From the NCBI RefSeq assembly GCF_000025265.1, contig NC_013739.1, positions 4,512,001 through 4,576,000 of the forward strand: DNA of 64,000 nt. Direction: 5' to 3'. The position numbers were made by a program, and so were the translations under genes. The notes under the pieces are model-generated. The model worked only from the letters and a program-made list of their open reading frames with translations, made no database searches and was not told where the DNA came from. This DNA is from Conexibacter woesei DSM 14684 (lineage in GTDB: Bacteria; Actinomycetota; Thermoleophilia; Solirubrobacterales; Solirubrobacteraceae). This document shows, in pieces, positions 1 to 7,134 of this stretch (its first letter is position 1; each line of letters begins with the position of its first letter).

Positions 1-2295
1 GCGCAGGCGCTGGCGGCGCTCGATGTACGGGTTGACGGCGCCACCCTGGATCGGCCCCGGCCGCACGATCGCGACCTGGATCGTCAGCTCTTCGAGCGAT
101 GCGGGCCGCGTGCGCCGCAGCGACGCCATCTGCGCACGGCTCTCGATCTGGAAGACGCCGGTCGTCTCGGCGTTCTGGATCGCCTCGTAGGTCGGTCTGT
201 CGTCGTAAGGGATCCGCGAGAGGTCGATCCGCTCGTCGCGCGTCTGCGCGATCGCCTCGACCGCGCGCTCAACGGCGGACAGCATGCCGAGCCCGAGCAG
301 GTCGATCTTGAGGAAGCCGGCGTCGGCGCAGGAGTCCTTGTCCCATTGCACGATCTGGCGGCCCTCCATCGCGGCCGGGACGATCGGGCAGCAGTCGCTC
401 AGCGGGCGCGTCGCGACGACCATCCCGCCCGAGTGCTGGGAGAGGTGGCGCGGCAGCCCGTGCGCCTGCTCGGCGAGCCGCGCCAGCCACAGCCAGCGGC
501 CGCTCGCGAGCCGCCGCTCGCCGAGCGCGGTCGCGACGTCTCTGGCGACGTCGCGCGCCGACCAGCCCTCCGAGCCGCGCGCGACGCGCTCTATCTCCCC
601 CGGCGGCAGGCCGAGCGCCTTGCCCAGCTCGCGGATCGCGCCACGCGCGCGGTAGGTCGGGAAGGCGGCGACGAGCGCCGAGTTTCTGTGGCCGAAGACG
701 TCGTGGATGCGCGGGATCAGCCGCTCGCGCACGTCGCGCGGAAAGTCGAGGTCGATGTCCGGCAGCGCGGTCAGGTCCTCGTTCAGGAAGCGGCCGATGA
801 AGAGGTCGTTCGCGACCGGGTCGACGTGCGAGAGGCCGGTCAGGTAGCAGACGATCGAGGAGACGGACGAGCCGCGCCCGCGGCCCGGCGGCAGCAGCGA
901 GCGCGCCGTGTCCGGCCCGCGCACCTCGACGGCGACCTCGCGCGCCAGCTCCAGCATCTCGCGGTGGAGCAGGAAGAAGCCGGCGAGGCCGAGCTTGTCG
1001 ATGATCCGCAGCTCCTGGTCGAGGCGCCGGTGCGCCTCCGCCCGGTCGGCCGCCGACGCGTCGTCATAGCGGACCGCGAGCCGGTCGCCGCAGATCTCGG
1101 CGAGTCTGCGGTTGGCGCTCTCGTCCTCGGCGCCGGGATAGCGGTAGCCGAGCCCCTGCGTGAGGTCGAAGCGAAGCCGGTCGGCGAGCCGCGCCGTCTC
1201 GGCGACGGCGTCGGGATGGTCGGCCGCGAAGCGCGCCGCCATCGCCTGCGGCGAGGTCAGCACGTGGCTGAAGTTGCCGCGCCGGCCGGGCTCGGAGGCG
1301 TCGAGCGTGGTGTGCAGTCTGACCGCGACGAGCGCGTCCTGGAGCGGACCGCGCGAGCGCGCGTGTGCGTGGGTGTTGCCGGTCGCGACGCAGCGCAGCT
1401 CCAGCTCGCGCGCGAACTGCTGGAGGCGGCGGTTGCGCGCGCGGTCGTCGCGCAGGTAGGGCCGCTGCAGCTCGACGAAGAGGTGGTCGCGGCCGAACGC
1501 GTGGCGCAGCAGCCGCAGCGAGTCGAGGTCGTGCACGCCGTGCGCGGCGCAGCCGCTGAGGCAGACGAGCCCCTCCGCGTGCGCGGCGACGTCGGCGAGC
1601 GAGACGAACGGATCGGTCGCCTGACGCGTGCGCGGCCGCGTGCGGCCGGCGGCGCGAGCGCCCGGCAACGCGGCCGCGACGAGCGGGTCCTCGCGCGCCT
1701 GCGGACGCGCGCCGGAGACGGCGCTTGAGTGGGCAAGCGCGTCGCCGTCGGCCCCCAGACGCGCGCCGGAGACGGCGCTTGAGTGGGCAAGCGCGTCGCC
1801 GTCGGCCCCCAGACGCGCGCCGGAGACGGCGCTTGAGTGGGCAAGCGCGTCGCCGTCGGCCCCCAGACGCGCGCCGGAGACGGGCGTCCCCGCCTCCGGC
1901 TCCCCCGTTGCGCGTCCTCCTCGCGCGTCCCCCTCAGCGCGCGCGAGGTCTCCCGGCTCCGCCCCGCGTGTGCGCGCGGGGACGCGGTCCGCCCCGCGCG
2001 TGTGCGCGTGGGCGAGCGTGATGAGCCGGCAGAGATTGCGCCACCCGTGTTCGCTCTCGACCAGGAGCGTCAGGTGACGGCCGTCGTCGAGCGTCAGCTC
2101 GGCGCCGTGGATCGGACGCAGGCCGAGCGCCTGCGCCGAGCGGGCGAACTCCATCGCGCCGCAGATGTTGTCGTGATCGGTCAGCGCGAGCGCCTCGTGA
2201 CCCAGCTCCGCCGCGGCCGCTGCCAGCTCGTCCGGCAGCGAGGCGCCGTCCAGGAAGGAGAAGGCCGAATGGGCGTGGAGCTCGACGTACGACAC
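1..2295 (-). CDS. dnaE2: Error-prone DNA polymerase III alpha subunit DnaE2 (partial, C-terminus off the left edge)
   Basis: This is the C-family polymerase that carries out SOS-induced translesion synthesis together with ImuB. The visible 765 codons begin with a PHP domain (YVELHAHSAFSFLDGASLP, then ALTDHDN) and run into the polymerase core: RGRGSSVSSIVCYLTG, LPDIDLDFPRDVRERLI, the SQHSGGMVV segment and GVFQIESRAQM. The frame is open to position 1, so the finger and C-terminal domains lie outside the window. I place the start at GTG 2295, giving V-SYVELHAHS as in the family; GTG 2301 is also possible. There is no Shine-Dalgarno sequence because a LexA box sits directly upstream. An alanine/arginine/glycine-rich insertion of roughly 100 residues interrupts the N-terminal region and contains a perfect 18-residue tandem repeat, which is not a usual part of the family. 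Confidence 0.96.
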   Translation of the reverse strand, partial: MSYVELHAHSAFSFLDGASLPDELAAAAAELGHEALALTDHDNICGAMEFARSAQALGLRPIHGAELTLDDGRHLTLLVESEHGWRNLCRLITLAHAHTRGADRVPARTRGAEPGDLARAEGDARGGRATGEPEAGTPVSGARLGADGDALAHSSAVSGARLGADGDALAHSSAVSGARLGADGDALAHSSAVSGARPQAREDPLVAAALPGARAAGRTRPRTRQATDPFVSLADVAAHAEGLVCLSGCAAHGVHDLDSLRLLRHAFGRDHLFVELQRPYLRDDRARNRRLQQFARELELRCVATGNTHAHARSRGPLQDALVAVRLHTTLDASEPGRRGNFSHVLTSPQAMAARFAADHPDAVAETARLADRLRFDLTQGLGYRYPGAEDESANRRLAEICGDRLAVRYDDASAADRAEAHRRLDQELRIIDKLGLAGFFLLHREMLELAREVAVEVRGPDTARSLLPPGRGRGSSVSSIVCYLTGLSHVDPVANDLFIGRFLNEDLTALPDIDLDFPRDVRERLIPRIHDVFGHRNSALVAAFPTYRARGAIRELGKALGLPPGEIERVARGSEGWSARDVARDVATALGERRLASGRWLWLARLAEQAHGLPRHLSQHSGGMVVATRPLSDCCPIVPAAMEGRQIVQWDKDSCADAGFLKIDLLGLGMLSAVERAVEAIAQTRDERIDLSRIPYDDRPTYEAIQNAETTGVFQIESRAQMASLRRTRPASLEELTIQVAIVRPGPIQGGAVNPYIERRQRLR
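1704..1882. repeat. 54-bp tandem repeat inside dnaE2 (3.3 copies)
   Basis: Three full copies of a 54-bp unit begin at 1704, 1758 and 1812, followed by a partial copy from 1866. The copies are identical by eye. The unit is a multiple of three, so the dnaE2 frame stays open and each copy encodes 18 residues (ADGDALAHSSAVSGARLG). Identity at every position suggests a recent expansion. Confidence 0.95.
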
Positions 2296-2308
2296 GAACA
2301 CATGTTCG
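2295..2308. promoter_or_regulatory. LexA (SOS) box of dnaE2
   Basis: CGAACACATGTTCG matches the Gram-positive/actinobacterial SOS consensus CGAAC-N4-GTTCG exactly. It touches the dnaE2 start codon, so LexA bound here would block a promoter with a very short or absent leader. About 20 bases around the box are shared with the imuB box at 6184-6197. Confidence 0.93.
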
Positions 2309-2410
2309 CATAGAGGGCGGACGATCGTCCACTCGACGCGGCGTCCGCGGAGGCCACAGAAACCTGGTCGAGCGCTGCAAGACAGCGGCTACGTGCCATA
2401 CGGTGGGCAG

Positions 2411-4366
2411 ATGCGTCGTCCGCTCCTGAGCGTCCTCACCCTGCTCGCGCTGCCCTTCGCGAGTCTGCTCGTGGGAGGGCCGCGGCCCGCGAGCGCCACC
2501 AGTCCCGGCGCACATCCGTCGATCACGAAGAGAGATGCAGCCGCGCTGCGTCTCCAACGACGTGCCGCCGGTCTCGTCAGGCGGGCGGGACGGGAGACGC
2601 AGGCGCAGCGCGCCGAATGCCGGCAGACGCCGCGGCCGCCGGCGACCTTCACGCACGCGACGCCGAGCGAGGCGCTGCGCGCGGCGCTGATCGTCATGCG
2701 CCGCCCGCCGATCCCCGCCGACAACGTGCCCGAGCAGGCGTTCAGCTACGACCAGCTGACCGCGGACGGCGTCTACGCCGACTGGATCCGGCTCGCACGC
2801 GCCGCCGACGCCCGCGAGTTCTACGTCGTCCCCGCGCAGCGGGAGTTCCACCCCGCGCCGCTGTCGCGCGACTGCCTGCGCGAGAGACACAGCCGGCTGC
2901 TCGCCCTGCTCGACGGCGCGAGCGCCGACCTGCGCCGAGCCGCGCTGCGAATCGAGGAGCGGGTCAACCGCCGCGACCACCCGCCGGGCGGCTTTCCCGA
3001 CGAGGAGGTCGTCACGCTCTTCGAGCGCGGGCAGGACGGCACGCTCGCCGGCGGCACTCGCGGCGGCACGCTCGCCTCGCTGCGCGCGCAGGGGGTGCTG
3101 ATCTCGCGGCAGCTGCCCGACTTCAGCTCGCTCATCGGGCTGCTGCTGCCCGACGGCGTCGAGACGATCGAGCTGTTCTACGCCCAACGCGTCGACCGCG
3201 GCCCCCACCGGCCGGCGGAGATCTATCCCTCCGACGTCAGACTGACGCTTCCGGTGCAGGACAACGTCGCGTCGTTCCGCGTCCCGCGCGAGACGCCGGA
3301 CGTGTACCCGACGACGATGATCTGGCGAGCGGTCGACGGCTCGGTCGTGCGAACCGTGCGCGACGCCCGGCCGCCGCAGCGCGGCTACGGCGCCGCGATC
3401 GCCTCCGCCGCGACCGGCGGCGCGCCCGGTGCCGCGGCGAGCCGCGGCGGCGCGGCGGCACTCGGCAGCGCGGCGGCGGCACGCGGCGGTGGCGCCACGG
3501 TGGCGACAGCGAGCAGCGATGCCGCCGCGGAGCGCCAGGAGCGGCGCTCGACCGACCTGATCAACGCGGCGACGAGAGCGATGCAGCGCGATCCGGCCTG
3601 CCGCCAGGAGCTCTCGCGCGAGACGACGTTCACGCACGCGGCGCCGAGCGCTGAGCTGCTGGGGACGTTCGAGCTGCTGCGCCGGCCTGCGATCCCGCAG
3701 GACCGGATCGCCGAGGACGCGCTCGGCCTGCGGATGCTCGGCGCGCGCGGCGTGTACCTCGACTGGATCCGCATGGCACGAGCGGCGAACGGTCGCGAGC
3801 ACTATCTCGTCGTCGCGCAGGACCGCGGGCTGCGGGACCCACTGTCGCGCGCCTGCCTGCGCGAGAGACATCGGCAGCTGATGCTGCTGCTCGACGGCGC
3901 CCCGCCGAGACTGCGGCGGATGACGCTGCGCGACGAGGCGCGACTGAACCGCGAGGAGCACCCGGCCGGCGGCTTCCCGAAGCAGGAGGCGATCTACCAC
4001 TTCGAGCGCGGCCCCGACGGCCAGCTCGCCGGCGGCGGAGGCGGGGTCGACCTCGACTGGTTCCGCAGACACGGCCTCTTCGGCACCGCGCAGGACAGCG
4101 TCACCGCGCCGCAGGACGTCTCGGCTGTCACCGGCTTCGTCCCGGACGGCGTCAGGACGATCGAGGCGACGTTCGCGCAGCGGGCGGATCGCGGCAGACA
4201 CCGGCCGGCGGAGGTCTACCCGTCCGAGCTGACGCTGACGGTCCCGGTGCAGGACAACATCGTCTCGTTCAACGTCGCGCGCCAGGCGGAGGACGCGTTC
4301 CCGACGAAGATGGTCTGGCGCGCGACCGACGGCTCGGTCGTGCGGATCGTGCGCGAGCCGCGCTGA
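2411..4366 (+). CDS. Secreted protein with two copies of an unrecognised ~250-residue domain
   Basis: The 651-residue product starts with a Sec signal peptide (basic MRRP, hydrophobic LLSVLTLLALPFASLLV, cleavage near ASA-TS). The mature part holds two clearly homologous halves, about residues 60-325 and 390-651, joined by a Gly/Ala-rich linker. Each half contains FTHA-PS, then RRP-IP, a YxDWIR segment, L-DGA, and a closing MxWRAxDGSVVR. Each half also has a cysteine near its start (ECRQ, ACRQ) and another in DCLRERH or ACLRERH, which could form a disulfide. I do not recognise the family. ATG 2411 puts the signal peptide at the N-terminus; GTG 2393 would add six residues. It lies between the two SOS genes but is transcribed in the opposite direction, and nothing ties it to DNA repair. 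Confidence 0.85.
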   Translation: MRRPLLSVLTLLALPFASLLVGGPRPASATSPGAHPSITKRDAAALRLQRRAAGLVRRAGRETQAQRAECRQTPRPPATFTHATPSEALRAALIVMRRPPIPADNVPEQAFSYDQLTADGVYADWIRLARAADAREFYVVPAQREFHPAPLSRDCLRERHSRLLALLDGASADLRRAALRIEERVNRRDHPPGGFPDEEVVTLFERGQDGTLAGGTRGGTLASLRAQGVLISRQLPDFSSLIGLLLPDGVETIELFYAQRVDRGPHRPAEIYPSDVRLTLPVQDNVASFRVPRETPDVYPTTMIWRAVDGSVVRTVRDARPPQRGYGAAIASAATGGAPGAAASRGGAAALGSAAAARGGGATVATASSDAAAERQERRSTDLINAATRAMQRDPACRQELSRETTFTHAAPSAELLGTFELLRRPAIPQDRIAEDALGLRMLGARGVYLDWIRMARAANGREHYLVVAQDRGLRDPLSRACLRERHRQLMLLLDGAPPRLRRMTLRDEARLNREEHPAGGFPKQEAIYHFERGPDGQLAGGGGGVDLDWFRRHGLFGTAQDSVTAPQDVSAVTGFVPDGVRTIEATFAQRADRGRHRPAEVYPSELTLTVPVQDNIVSFNVARQAEDAFPTKMVWRATDGSVVRIVREPR

Positions 4367-4389
4367 GCGGGCGCGGCGGCGCGAAGGGC

Positions 4390-4590
4390 CGGGGTGCGAG
4401 CGGGCGGTGCGAGCGGGCGGGCGGCGGGCGCACCGGCGCGGGCGGGCGGGGCGGAGCGGCGGTGCGAGCGGGGCGGAGCGGCGGTGCGAGCGGGGCGGAG
4501 CGGCGGTGCGAGCGGGGCGGTGCGGCGGTGCGAGCGGGCGGGCGGTGCGGGGCGGCGGTGCGAGCGGGCGGGCGGACGGCGCGGCGACGG
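4390..4590. repeat. G-rich low-complexity tandem repeats between convergent genes
   Basis: The 229-bp gap between two converging genes is almost entirely irregular repeats of gcggtgcgagcgggcgg and a 22-bp variant gagcggcggtgcgagcggggcg. No start codon with a plausible coding frame was found. Purine-rich on the + strand; it may form secondary structure or act as a bidirectional terminator, but that is inference. Confidence 0.8.
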
Positions 4591-4595
4591 CGCAA

Positions 4596-4994
4596 TCACC
4601 GCTGCCGAAACCAGCCGCCCTCGCGCAGGTCGTGGAAGACGACGACGTTGCGGCCGCACGTCGTCACGACCTCCCAGTAGCGGCGGCGCAGCGGCGCCTC
4701 GCTCCACCAGCGGTCCTCGATCAGCCACGACTCCCGCACGGCGTCGATCTCGCGCGCGTCGACGACGAGCGGCCGGCCGTCCCGCGGGTCGGCATCGACG
4801 TGCGCGCGGCGCGGCGTCGCGAGCCGGTGGCGGCGAGCGGCGGGAACCGGCGCCGCGCGGGAAGCGGCCCCCACGCGGGCAGCAGGCGCGGAACCGGTGG
4901 CCCTCGCGCGAGCGGCGGGAACAGAAGCGACAGCACCCCTCGCACGAGAGGCGAGAGCGGCCGCGGCTGCGCGAGATCGCGACGGCGGGCTCAT
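4596..4994 (-). CDS. DUF6504-type small protein coupled to imuB
   Basis: A 132-residue protein whose ATG (4994) overlaps the imuB stop in an ATGA arrangement, so it is almost certainly translated with imuB. The N-terminal half is low-complexity and rich in Ala and Arg. The C-terminal ~55 residues are conserved-looking and aromatic: VRESWLIEDRWWSEAPLRRR, YWEVVTTCGRNVVVFHDL, then GWFRQR at the end. This WW/YWEV/WF pattern is what I recall for DUF6504 proteins, which are commonly encoded next to ImuB in Actinobacteria and Deinococcus. The function is unknown; the context points to an accessory role in the ImuB-DnaE2 mutasome. No ImuA/RecA-like gene is present here. Confidence 0.78.
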   Translation of the reverse strand: MSPPSRSRAAAAALASRARGAVASVPAARARATGSAPAARVGAASRAAPVPAARRHRLATPRRAHVDADPRDGRPLVVDAREIDAVRESWLIEDRWWSEAPLRRRYWEVVTTCGRNVVVFHDLREGGWFRQR

Positions 4995-6178
4995 TCGAAC
5001 GGCGTCAGGACAGCGCGCCGCTCCGGCACGCGCGAGTCGGGATCGACGGCGAGCACGCGCAGCGCGGCGTCCGGCCCGGCGGCTGCACGCGCCTGGCGCA
5101 CGCCCTCGCGCAGCCGTGCGCGCCGCGCGGTCTCGGCCTCGTCGAGCAGCGAGCGCTGGTCGCTCGCGACCGCGCCGAAGCGCACCGCCGTGAGCCGCAG
5201 CCGCTCCGCCGGCGCCGGCAGCAGCGCCAGCCGCGGCGTGAGCGCCAGCCGCATCCGCGCCGGGTCGGCGAGCGCCTCGCGGAACGGCACCTGCTCGCGC
5301 CACGTGCCGCCCTCCACGAGCGTCGCGGCCAGCACGACCGCCCGCAGCGTGCGCCCGTCACGCTCGCGCCGGGCCAGCAGCCGGTCGACGAGCAGCCCGA
5401 GCGCATGGTCGAGTTGCGTGCCGGCGAGCGCCTCCGGCAGCTCCAGCTCCTCCTCGATCCGCTCCGGCAGCTCGCGCGGGCGCAGCGCGCCGTCGCGCCC
5501 CTGCGCCAGCTCCCACGCGAGCAGGCCCGGTGCGCCGAAGCGGTCCGCGACGGCCGCGCGCGGCAGCTGCGCCAGCTCCCCCAGCGTCTCGACGCCGAGC
5601 CGCGCGAGCGGCTCCGGCAGCGCCGCCGTCTCCTCGCGACCGCGCAGCAGCGCGACAGGCAGCGGCGCGAGGTAGTCGCGCGCGGTCCGCTCGTCGCCGA
5701 GCACGATCTGCGGCTTGCGCGCCCGCGCACGGGTCGCGGCGGCCAGCGCGCAGAAGCGCGACGGGCCGGTCCCGATCCGCGCCGGGTGACGCAGCGCCGT
5801 GCGCGCCGCCGCCAGCACGCGTTCGAGCGTTCCGCCGTGCAGCCGCACCAGGCCCTGTGCCTGGAAGCAGGCGAGCCCCGGCCGCTCCGGCTCGACCGCC
5901 GCCCCGATCGACTCCAGCCGCACCAGCAGCCGCTCCCACGCGTCGGCGACGCCGGCAGGGTCGGGCGGCACGAGTGCGAGCCCCGGGCAGCGCGCAAGCG
6001 CCTCCCCGAGCGGCATCCCGGGCCGGACGCCGAACGCCTCAGCCGCCAGCGACACCTCCCCCACGCGCGCCTCGCGGCCGGCCTCCGGCGCGAGCGCCGC
6101 CGGCGCGCGCAGCAGCTCCTCGCGGTCGCCCGCGGCGACCGTCAGCTGGAAGCGGGGGAAGAGCGTGCAGACCACCAT
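4991..6178 (-). CDS. imuB: ImuB-type Y-family polymerase homologue
   Basis: A 395-residue Y-family protein that works as the non-catalytic adaptor between the sliding clamp and DnaE2. The N-terminus reads MVVCTLFPRFQLTVAAG; active Y-family enzymes have the DxDxFFASVE motif here, so the metal-binding acidic residue is missing, as is typical of ImuB. Recognisable segments follow: LARCPGLALVPPDP, TGPSRFCALAA, LARLGVETLGELAQLPRAAV (helix-hairpin-helix-like) and a little-finger region. ATG 6178 is chosen; GTG 6190 lies inside the LexA box and would add four residues. The gene is SOS-controlled in parallel with dnaE2 and runs directly into the DUF6504 gene. Confidence 0.93.
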   Translation of the reverse strand: MVVCTLFPRFQLTVAAGDREELLRAPAALAPEAGREARVGEVSLAAEAFGVRPGMPLGEALARCPGLALVPPDPAGVADAWERLLVRLESIGAAVEPERPGLACFQAQGLVRLHGGTLERVLAAARTALRHPARIGTGPSRFCALAAATRARARKPQIVLGDERTARDYLAPLPVALLRGREETAALPEPLARLGVETLGELAQLPRAAVADRFGAPGLLAWELAQGRDGALRPRELPERIEEELELPEALAGTQLDHALGLLVDRLLARRERDGRTLRAVVLAATLVEGGTWREQVPFREALADPARMRLALTPRLALLPAPAERLRLTAVRFGAVASDQRSLLDEAETARRARLREGVRQARAAAGPDAALRVLAVDPDSRVPERRAVLTPFE

Positions 6179-6209
6179 GGACACGAACACATGTTCGCAT
6201 CGATGGTGG
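6172..6209. promoter_or_regulatory. LexA box of imuB inside a larger symmetric palindrome
   Basis: The core 6184-6197 is CGAACACATGTTCG, identical to the dnaE2 box. It is flanked at equal distance by CCACCAT (6172-6178) and ATGGTGG (6203-6209), so both inverted repeats share the centre 6190.5. The left arm contains the imuB start codon, so the transcript could fold a hairpin over the initiation site. Confidence 0.9.
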
Positions 6210-6227
6210 ACGGATGCAAGGCTGCTG

Positions 6228-7091
6228 CTAGCGCCGCCCGCGCTTCGGCGCGAACGCGTGCTCGAGCGCGTTGCGGTCGAAGCCGGCGGCGACCTGGTTC
6301 TGCGTCGCGAAGCGCAGCAGCGCGACGCGGAAGATCGCGTTGAGCGTCGAGCCGATCAGCATGGCGAGCACGAGGCCTACGACGGCGATCGCGATCAGCA
6401 CGCCGCCGAGCGCGGGCGTGGAGCCGGCCGCGGCGACGCCGAGCGCGCCGATCGCGATCGACGGCAGGACGCCGACCAGGACGATGATGCCGCCGATCGA
6501 GGCGGAGCCGACGAAGCCCTCGCCCCAGCGCTCCTTGACGACGCCGACCGAGCGCGCCAGCGCGTCTTTGGGGCCGAGCCCCTCCAGCGCCAGCACCGGG
6601 ATCACGAAGAAGGTCGCGATCGTCCAGGCCGCGTTCAGGAGGCCGCTGATCAGGATGCTCACGATCGGGCCGATCGGCGTCCGCTCCAACGCCGACTCGA
6701 TCAGCTGCAGCAGCACGCCGACGGTCAGCTGCACGGCCGCCCACTTGGCGATCAGGCCCTTGCGCTCGCGGGCGACCGAGAAGCCGTCGGCGAGCGTCGT
6801 GTCATGGCCGTCGAGCGCCTTCGCCGCAGCGGCGGCGAGCGCGACGTTGCAGTAGATGCCGATGAAGCCGAGCGCGTAGATCGCGATCGCCCACAGCACG
6901 AAGGCGACAGGCGCCGCCGTGTCCGTCGCTATCAGCACGACACCTGGGCCCGCGATCACGAGCGCCGCCGCGAGCATCGCAAAGCCCGCGATCACTGGGA
7001 AGAGCGCGAGCGATCTGTCGGCGCGCAGCACCGCCCAGCTCTGCTTCGCCAGGGCCCACCCGCGTCTGATCCGTCCTCTTCCGCTGTTCAT
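6228..7091 (-). CDS. DUF6159 family integral membrane protein
   Basis: A 287-residue polytopic membrane protein. It opens with a positively charged segment (RGRIRRGWALAKQSW) and then shows about six hydrophobic spans, including ALFPVIAGFAMLAAALVIAG, IVLVGVLPSIAIGALGV and VLIAIAVVGLVLAMLIGS. The order (RGW-L--QSW-VL--D--L--FP at the start, FRVALLRFAT near the end) fits DUF6159, an uncharacterised bacterial and archaeal membrane family. It ends about 30 bp upstream of the imuB promoter on the same strand, but the LexA box separates the two units. Function unknown. Confidence 0.8.
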   Translation of the reverse strand: MNSGRGRIRRGWALAKQSWAVLRADRSLALFPVIAGFAMLAAALVIAGPGVVLIATDTAAPVAFVLWAIAIYALGFIGIYCNVALAAAAAKALDGHDTTLADGFSVARERKGLIAKWAAVQLTVGVLLQLIESALERTPIGPIVSILISGLLNAAWTIATFFVIPVLALEGLGPKDALARSVGVVKERWGEGFVGSASIGGIIVLVGVLPSIAIGALGVAAAGSTPALGGVLIAIAVVGLVLAMLIGSTLNAIFRVALLRFATQNQVAAGFDRNALEHAFAPKRGRR

Positions 7092-7134
7092 GTTCCGGAG
7101 TATCGGACGCGGGTGCCCTGAACTGAAGGCGCTC

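Noticed and set aside
346-1728. Long open frame on the + strand across dnaE2
   Set aside because: It is antisense to an unambiguous DnaE2 frame; its Arg/Ala/Val-rich translation is the usual by-product of very high GC content.
1704-1882. CRISPR array or mobile-element repeat
   Set aside because: The units are contiguous without spacers, are multiples of three and lie inside an open reading frame, so this is a coding tandem repeat.
1934-4201. 755-codon minus-strand frame opposite the duplicated secreted protein
   Set aside because: The + strand frame has a signal peptide and an internal homologous duplication; the reverse frame shows neither.
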